Source: Chloroflexota bacterium
Lineage (GTDB): Bacteria > Chloroflexota > Dehalococcoidia > Bin125
NCBI GenBank assembly: GCA_028874365.1
Contig: JAPPJZ010000064.1
Span: forward strand, 1-45,599
Direction of reading: 5' to 3'
Length of the DNA: 45,599 nucleotides
This document shows, one piece after another, positions 42,047 to 45,599 of the stretch. Positions within the stretch are counted from its first letter, which is position 1; each line of letters starts with the position of its first letter. The position numbers and the translations under genes were made by a program. Under the pieces are notes generated by a model. That model was given only the letters and a program-made list of their open reading frames with translations, did not search any database and was not told the DNA's origin.

Positions 42047-42382
42047 GTGAGACGGATTGCAATGGTCACCACCGTCGTGGATGACGAACGACAACTCGAC
42101 GGCAGCCGCCACCTCGAGATTGTTGGGGACGATGAGCATGCAGACGCCGCGCTGCGATTGGTGATCAGCAGAGACGGCACGCTGCAGGAGGCTGAGCTGA
42201 GCCTCGAGCTCGACGGAGAGTACACGGTGATCGGATTTGAGCCGGACGCGAACGTCGTACTGGACGAGGTGTTGGAGGTAGATCTGGTAGCCGACGACGG
42301 ACGCGCGGAGATTCAACAGCGAGACGACGGTGACCTCGATCTGACCCTGACCCTCGGCGGCGATCGGGAGCGCGAGGAGTGA
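42047..42382 (+). CDS. Uncharacterised 111-residue acidic protein coupled to cofD
   Basis: This small protein is not recognised. It is very acidic, has no cysteine, no signal peptide and no membrane helix. It alternates hydrophobic and charged residues in beta-strand-like runs ('AALRLVISRDG', 'EAELSLELDGEY', 'DLTLTLGGD'), which suggests a small beta-sandwich or barrel. It starts at a GTG (alternative ATG at 42062). Its stop codon overlaps the cofD start by four bases, a strong sign of co-expression with F420 biosynthesis. It could be an accessory or unrelated passenger. Codon use is like its neighbours, so it looks like a real gene. Confidence 0.65.
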   Translation: MRRIAMVTTVVDDERQLDGSRHLEIVGDDEHADAALRLVISRDGTLQEAELSLELDGEYTVIGFEPDANVVLDEVLEVDLVADDGRAEIQQRDDGDLDLTLTLGGDREREE

Positions 42383-43320
42383 CCCGGGTCGCGGTGCTGG
42401 CCGGGGGCGTCGGGGCGGCCCGCTTCCTCGATGGACTGGTGCGAGTGCTGGCGCCGCAGGACGTGACGGCGATCGTCAACGTCGGCGACGACATGGAGTG
42501 GGCCGGACTGCACATCTCGCCCGACCTCGACACGGTCACGTACACGCTCGCCGACCTGGTCAACCCGGAGACGGGATGGGGATTGCGCGGCGAGACTCGA
42601 CGCGCGCTGGACCGGCTGTCGGAGCTCGGCGGTCCGGACTGGTTCATGATCGGCGACCTCGACCTGGCGACCCATTTGTACCGGACCCATCGCCTGACGG
42701 AGGGCGATTCACTGTCCGAGATCACTCGTGACCTGACCCAGCGACTTGGGCTGGACTGTGTGATCACTCCGGTCACGGATGACCGACTTCGCACCGTCGT
42801 GGGTACCGACGCCGGTGAGCTCCCGTTCCAGGATTACTTTGTCCGTCGCCGGGCGTCGGACGTCGTGCATTCGCTGCGCTTCGATGGATCGGATTCTGCA
42901 GCGCCTGCGCCGTTGGTGCTGGATGCCATACGCGAGGCGGAGGTGATCGTCATCGCGCCGTCCAACCCGTTCCTGAGTATCGATCCGCTGCTCAGTGTGG
43001 TCGGCGTACGCGAGGCGCTGGATGAGAGCGCGGCGCCGGTGGCAGCGGTCAGTCCGATCATCGGCGGCGAGGCGGTCAAGGGTCCGGCTGCGGACATCCT
43101 GCGGTCGCTGGGACACGACGTCTCGGCGCTAGGCGTGGCGCGGATCTATGCGGGCCTGGCCGATGTCTTCATCCTTGACGAAGCAGATGCGACATTGGCT
43201 TCGGAGATTGAGTCTGAAACGGAGATGCGGGTGGTGGTGATGCCGACGCTGATGACGGATGTCGAGGCGAAGATGTCGCTCGCGTCGGGAACGGTGAGGG
43301 CGGCGCTCGATGCCGTCTAG
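42379..43320 (+). CDS. cofD: 2-phospho-L-lactate transferase
   Basis: This 313-residue CofD-family enzyme transfers the phospholactyl (or phosphoenolpyruvyl) group to Fo to make F420-0. Visible family features are the N-terminal 'VLAGGVGAARFLDGL', 'NVGDDMEWAGLHISPDLDT' (Asp pair for metal/substrate), 'GLRGETRRALDR', 'WFMIGDLDLATH', 'VIAPSNPFLSIDPLL' and 'SPIIGGEAVKGPA'. Length is usual. The GTG start overlaps the upstream small gene and its 3' end overlaps cofC by 11 bp, so the three genes are tightly coupled. The cofE and Fo synthase genes are not in the window. Confidence 0.95.
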   Translation: MTRVAVLAGGVGAARFLDGLVRVLAPQDVTAIVNVGDDMEWAGLHISPDLDTVTYTLADLVNPETGWGLRGETRRALDRLSELGGPDWFMIGDLDLATHLYRTHRLTEGDSLSEITRDLTQRLGLDCVITPVTDDRLRTVVGTDAGELPFQDYFVRRRASDVVHSLRFDGSDSAAPAPLVLDAIREAEVIVIAPSNPFLSIDPLLSVVGVREALDESAAPVAAVSPIIGGEAVKGPAADILRSLGHDVSALGVARIYAGLADVFILDEADATLASEIESETEMRVVVMPTLMTDVEAKMSLASGTVRAALDAV

Positions 43321-44011
43321 ATCGACTGAGCTGGTTGCGGTCGTGCCGGTGCGAGGGTTGCCGGCGGGGAAGCGGCGGCTGGCGGCTCTGCTGGACACGG
43401 AGGAGCGCAACAGCCTGGTGAGGGCGATGCTTGACGATGTCGTGGCTTCGCTGCTGGAGGCCGAATCGGTCGATCGAGTGGTGATTGCGTCTCGCGATGC
43501 TGCGGCTCGCGATGAAGCGGCGCGGCTCGATGTCGAGTTCCTCGACCAGACGAACCTGCGACTGGGATACAACCGCGCGGTGGCGTTTGCCCAGAACGCG
43601 TTCCGGGATGCCGGGGCGCTGTTGATCGTGCCTGCGGACGTGCCGCTGATTACGCCCGACGCGGTCGATTTGATGGTGGCGACAGCGCCGGACGGACCAG
43701 CTGTCGTGGTTGCGCCCGCGCACGACGGAGGCACCAATGGCCTGCTACTGCGGCCGCCAGATGTGATTGCGCCGTTGTTCGGACCTTCGTCGGCACGGGC
43801 TCACGAGCAATCGGCGGCGTCGGCGGGTGAAGCGGGTGTTCCGTTTCGGACGGCATCAATCGACGTCTGGGCGTTTGACCTGGACACTCCGGCGGATCTG
43901 CGTTGGCTGCAGGAGACGTTGCCGCAGTTGCCGGAGGGGATTGCACCGAACTCGAGGCGGTGGCTGGTCGAGCACGAGCCGCATATGCGGGCGCTGCGTG
44001 AGGGTGTGTAG
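43310..44011 (+). CDS. cofC: 2-phospho-L-lactate guanylyltransferase
   Basis: This 233-residue GT-A-type nucleotidyltransferase of the CofC family has 'VVPVRGLPAGKRRLAALLD' (nucleotide-binding start with Lys), 'LLIVPADVPLITPDAVD' (metal-binding Asp) and 'PAHDGGTNGLLLRPPD', ending with 'AFDLDTPADLRWL'. It activates 2-phospholactate or phosphoenolpyruvate with GTP for the CofD reaction. It overlaps cofD by 11 bp. In the second half the GGTNGL motif is well kept, so the enzyme should be active. A hairpin pair after the stop (44038-44087) may end the transcript. Confidence 0.93.
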   Translation: MPSRSTELVAVVPVRGLPAGKRRLAALLDTEERNSLVRAMLDDVVASLLEAESVDRVVIASRDAAARDEAARLDVEFLDQTNLRLGYNRAVAFAQNAFRDAGALLIVPADVPLITPDAVDLMVATAPDGPAVVVAPAHDGGTNGLLLRPPDVIAPLFGPSSARAHEQSAASAGEAGVPFRTASIDVWAFDLDTPADLRWLQETLPQLPEGIAPNSRRWLVEHEPHMRALREGV

Positions 44012-44037
44012 AGCGCGCCTTGGGGGCTCGGATTTAG

Positions 44038-44087
44038 GAGATGCCCCCCTCTGCCTTCGGCATCTCCCCCCGCTTCGCGGGGGGAGA
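44038..44087. repeat. Palindromic element between cofC and the acyl-CoA dehydrogenase gene
   Basis: GAGATGCC (44038-44045) pairs with GGCATCTC (44059-44066), and TCTCCCCCCGC (44063-44073) pairs with GCGGGGGGAGA (44077-44087). The two stems overlap by four bases. The second hairpin has the same arms as the one at 11379-11403. It is followed by AAAAGAATTTT, so it could also end transcription of both convergent genes. Confidence 0.65.
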
Positions 44088-44123
44088 AAAGAATTTTGAC
44101 CGCGAAGAGAAGGGCGGTGCGTC

Positions 44124-45290
44124 TCAGGCTCGGGGGAGGCCGAAGCCTCGTTGGGCGATGATGTTTCGCTGGAGCTCGTTGCCGCCGGCGCCGAAGGTGG
44201 GCATGACGGCGGCGAGGTATCCGTTCTCGGCGGAGCCGTCGATGGGGGCGCGTTCGTCGTTGCTGTTGAGCTGACCGTAGAGGCCCATGGCGTGCAGCGA
44301 GAAGTTTTGCAGGCGCTGCATCATCTCGGTGGAGAAGATCTTGACCTGGCTGGCCTCGTAGTTGGGTGATTCTTCGCGCTTGAGCATGTCGAGGATGCGA
44401 TAGCTCATGTGCTGCAGCACTTCGAGCTGAATCTTGAAGTCGGCGAAGGTTCCCTTGATGCCGGCGTCGTCGATTGGCCGACCCATCGGGGTGTCGGAAC
44501 AGGCCCAGTCCATCAGCCGGTCGTAGACCGCGCGCACGGATGACACGGTGAAAATCGAGATTCGTTCGCGGTCGAGGGCGTGGGCGGCGTAGTACCAGCC
44601 GCGATTTTCCTCGCCGACGAGGACGCTGGTCGGGACGCGGACGTCCTCGAAATAGACCTCGTTGGTTCGGTAGCCGGCCATGGTCCAGAGCGGCTTGACC
44701 GTGATGCCGGGCGACTGCATGTCGACGAGCATCATGGAGACACCGCGGTGTTTCGGGGCGTTGGGGTCGGTGCGGGTGGCGAGCCAGACGTACTCGCTGC
44801 GGTGCGCGCCCGAGGTGAAGCGCTTGGTGCCGTTGAGGACGTAGTCGTCGCCGTCCTTGACGGCTTTGAGCTGCAACGAGGCCAGGTCGGAGCCGGCGTC
44901 GGGCTCGGTGTAGCCGAGCGCGAACTCGACTTCGCCGCGGGCGATCGGTGGGAGGAAGCGCTCCTGCTGCTCCTCGGTGCCGAAGCGCATCAGGGTCGGG
45001 CCGACTTGCTGCGTGGCGACGGTCGCCTGCGGCGCACCGACGTAGTTCATGGCCTCCCAGAAGAGGTACTGCTCCTCGAGCGAGCGTTCCTGTCCGCCAT
45101 ACTCGGCCGGCCAAGACATGGTCAACCAACCGCGATCGGCCAGCAGCCGGCGAAAGCCTCGCTCTTCGGTCATGGTGTCGGTCGTGGGGTCGCCGATGGT
45201 GGCTCTGAGTTCCGGCGTCCATTCCTGGTCGAGGAACTCATTGACCTCGGACTCGAAGGCGAGGGCTTTGTCGCTAAATCGGTATTCCAT
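44124..45290 (-). CDS. Acyl-CoA dehydrogenase
   Basis: This 388-residue flavoprotein of the acyl-CoA dehydrogenase family has the N-terminal helical domain ('ALAFESEVNEFLDQEW'), 'WLTMSWPAEYGG', the FAD-binding beta domain ('FALGYTEPDAGSDLASL', 'VLNGTKRFTSGAH', 'KPLWTMAGYRTNEVYFEDVRVP' in separate parts) and the C-terminal helices ('AAVMPTFGAGGNELQRN'). It makes a double bond in an acyl-CoA. The ATG at 45290 is chosen over a longer frame because GGGAG lies eight bases upstream and it gives a normal N-terminus. The catalytic base could not be placed with confidence. Convergent with cofC. Confidence 0.88.
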   Translation of the reverse strand: MEYRFSDKALAFESEVNEFLDQEWTPELRATIGDPTTDTMTEERGFRRLLADRGWLTMSWPAEYGGQERSLEEQYLFWEAMNYVGAPQATVATQQVGPTLMRFGTEEQQERFLPPIARGEVEFALGYTEPDAGSDLASLQLKAVKDGDDYVLNGTKRFTSGAHRSEYVWLATRTDPNAPKHRGVSMMLVDMQSPGITVKPLWTMAGYRTNEVYFEDVRVPTSVLVGEENRGWYYAAHALDRERISIFTVSSVRAVYDRLMDWACSDTPMGRPIDDAGIKGTFADFKIQLEVLQHMSYRILDMLKREESPNYEASQVKIFSTEMMQRLQNFSLHAMGLYGQLNSNDERAPIDGSAENGYLAAVMPTFGAGGNELQRNIIAQRGFGLPRA

Positions 45291-45379
45291 GATGGGCACT
45301 CCCGGAGATACAGAGGGCGGGCAGTCAGAGTGGGATCGGTTGAATGCTATCGCAGGGGGAGTCGTGTGCCGCGTTTGCA

Positions 45380-45599
45380 GGGCCCTCACCCCAACCCTCT
45401 CCCTCGGGGAGAGGGGGCCGGAAGGAGTCGGGCTGGCGCTTGCGTTAGCTGGCGGCGTTGGTCTGGGCCCCGCATCGAGTGCGGGGCATCGGAGGGGGTG
45501 GGGCCTCGCCCCAACCGTCTCCCTCGGGGAGAGGGGACCGGAAGGGAACCCTCACCCCCCGCCTTCGCGGGGGCAGGCTCTAGCCCTCTCCCAGAGGGA
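45380..45599. repeat. Inverted, rearranged copy of the 100-bp palindromic repeat, cut by the window end
   Basis: Read on the minus strand, this stretch contains the modules of the 12271-12485 repeats. The GATGCCCCGCAC...GTGCGGGGC-type hairpin (45466-45492) differs from the 12.4-kb copies by one base. The GCCCCCGCGAAGGCGGGGG hairpin, the CTCTCCC/GGGAGAG stems and the 'GTGAGGG' link are also present. A unique spacer of about 45 bases lies between modules. The 89 bases from 45291 to 45379 hold only the upstream region of the acyl-CoA dehydrogenase gene. Confidence 0.8.

Overview
This is a GC-rich bacterial window, densely packed with genes in tight operons and with many GTG starts. Its content fits a Chloroflexota (Dehalococcoidia/SAR202-like) metagenome-type genome. 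The features behind that guess are several paralogous families of CoA- and short-chain-dehydrogenase enzymes, adjacent coenzyme F420 genes (cofD, cofC), a B12-dependent ribonucleotide reductase, a small core-MetE-type protein and very long repeat-bearing HlyD-type adaptors. The window holds no rRNA or universal marker gene, so the assignment is an inference. No tRNA, CRISPR array, transposase or phage structural gene was seen.

Layout. 1-1930: the end of a thiolase-like protein, a DUF35 zinc-ribbon/OB protein and an SDR. 2071-6832: a MacA/MacB-like exporter (919-residue adaptor with a 33-residue repeat array, ATPase, permease). 6899-7738: a paralogue of the first SDR. 7803-9779: a second permease/ATPase pair without an adaptor. 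9837-11295: a split-barrel flavin-type protein and a stand-alone relative of the 10-formyl-THF dehydrogenase hydrolase domain. 11379-12485: GC-rich palindromic repeats on both sides of an unknown helix-turn-helix protein. 12536-16647: an FmdB-type zinc ribbon, an HtpX protease with a cysteine-rich insert, a channel with an aberrant selectivity filter and an acyl-CoA synthetase. 16736-18259: an orphan carboxyltransferase.

18263-22886 (minus) is a five-gene operon: CoA-binding acyl-CoA synthetase subunit, nitroreductase, AlkA-like glycosylase and two duplicated 3-hydroxyisobutyrate-dehydrogenase-like enzymes. 22919-28395 (minus) is a six-gene operon: thiolase-like protein, DUF35 protein, two class III CoA-transferases and two DUF3105 proteins. 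With the first three genes of the window, this gives two thiolase-like/DUF35 pairs. Such pairs are known to form side-chain retro-aldolases in steroid catabolism, so both loci may serve degradation of branched or cyclic CoA-activated substrates. 28446-31605 (minus): an enoyl-reductase-like SDR, an M20 peptidase and a sirtuin preceded by a possible leader peptide.

31751-35024 (plus): a LysM/M23 peptidase and two epoxide-hydrolase-like proteins. 35037-36098 (minus): a core-MetE-like protein, divergent from nrdJ (36476-39370). The nrdJ leader can fold so that a Shine-Dalgarno sequence and a seven-codon upstream ORF lie at the closing stem. I consider this the most promising undescribed element in the window. 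39374-41994 (minus): three tandem zinc-ribbon/RDD membrane proteins and a PHP phosphoesterase. 42047-44011 (plus): an uncharacterised 111-residue protein translationally coupled to cofD and cofC. 44124-45290 (minus): an acyl-CoA dehydrogenase, followed by another copy of the palindromic repeat family at the window edge.
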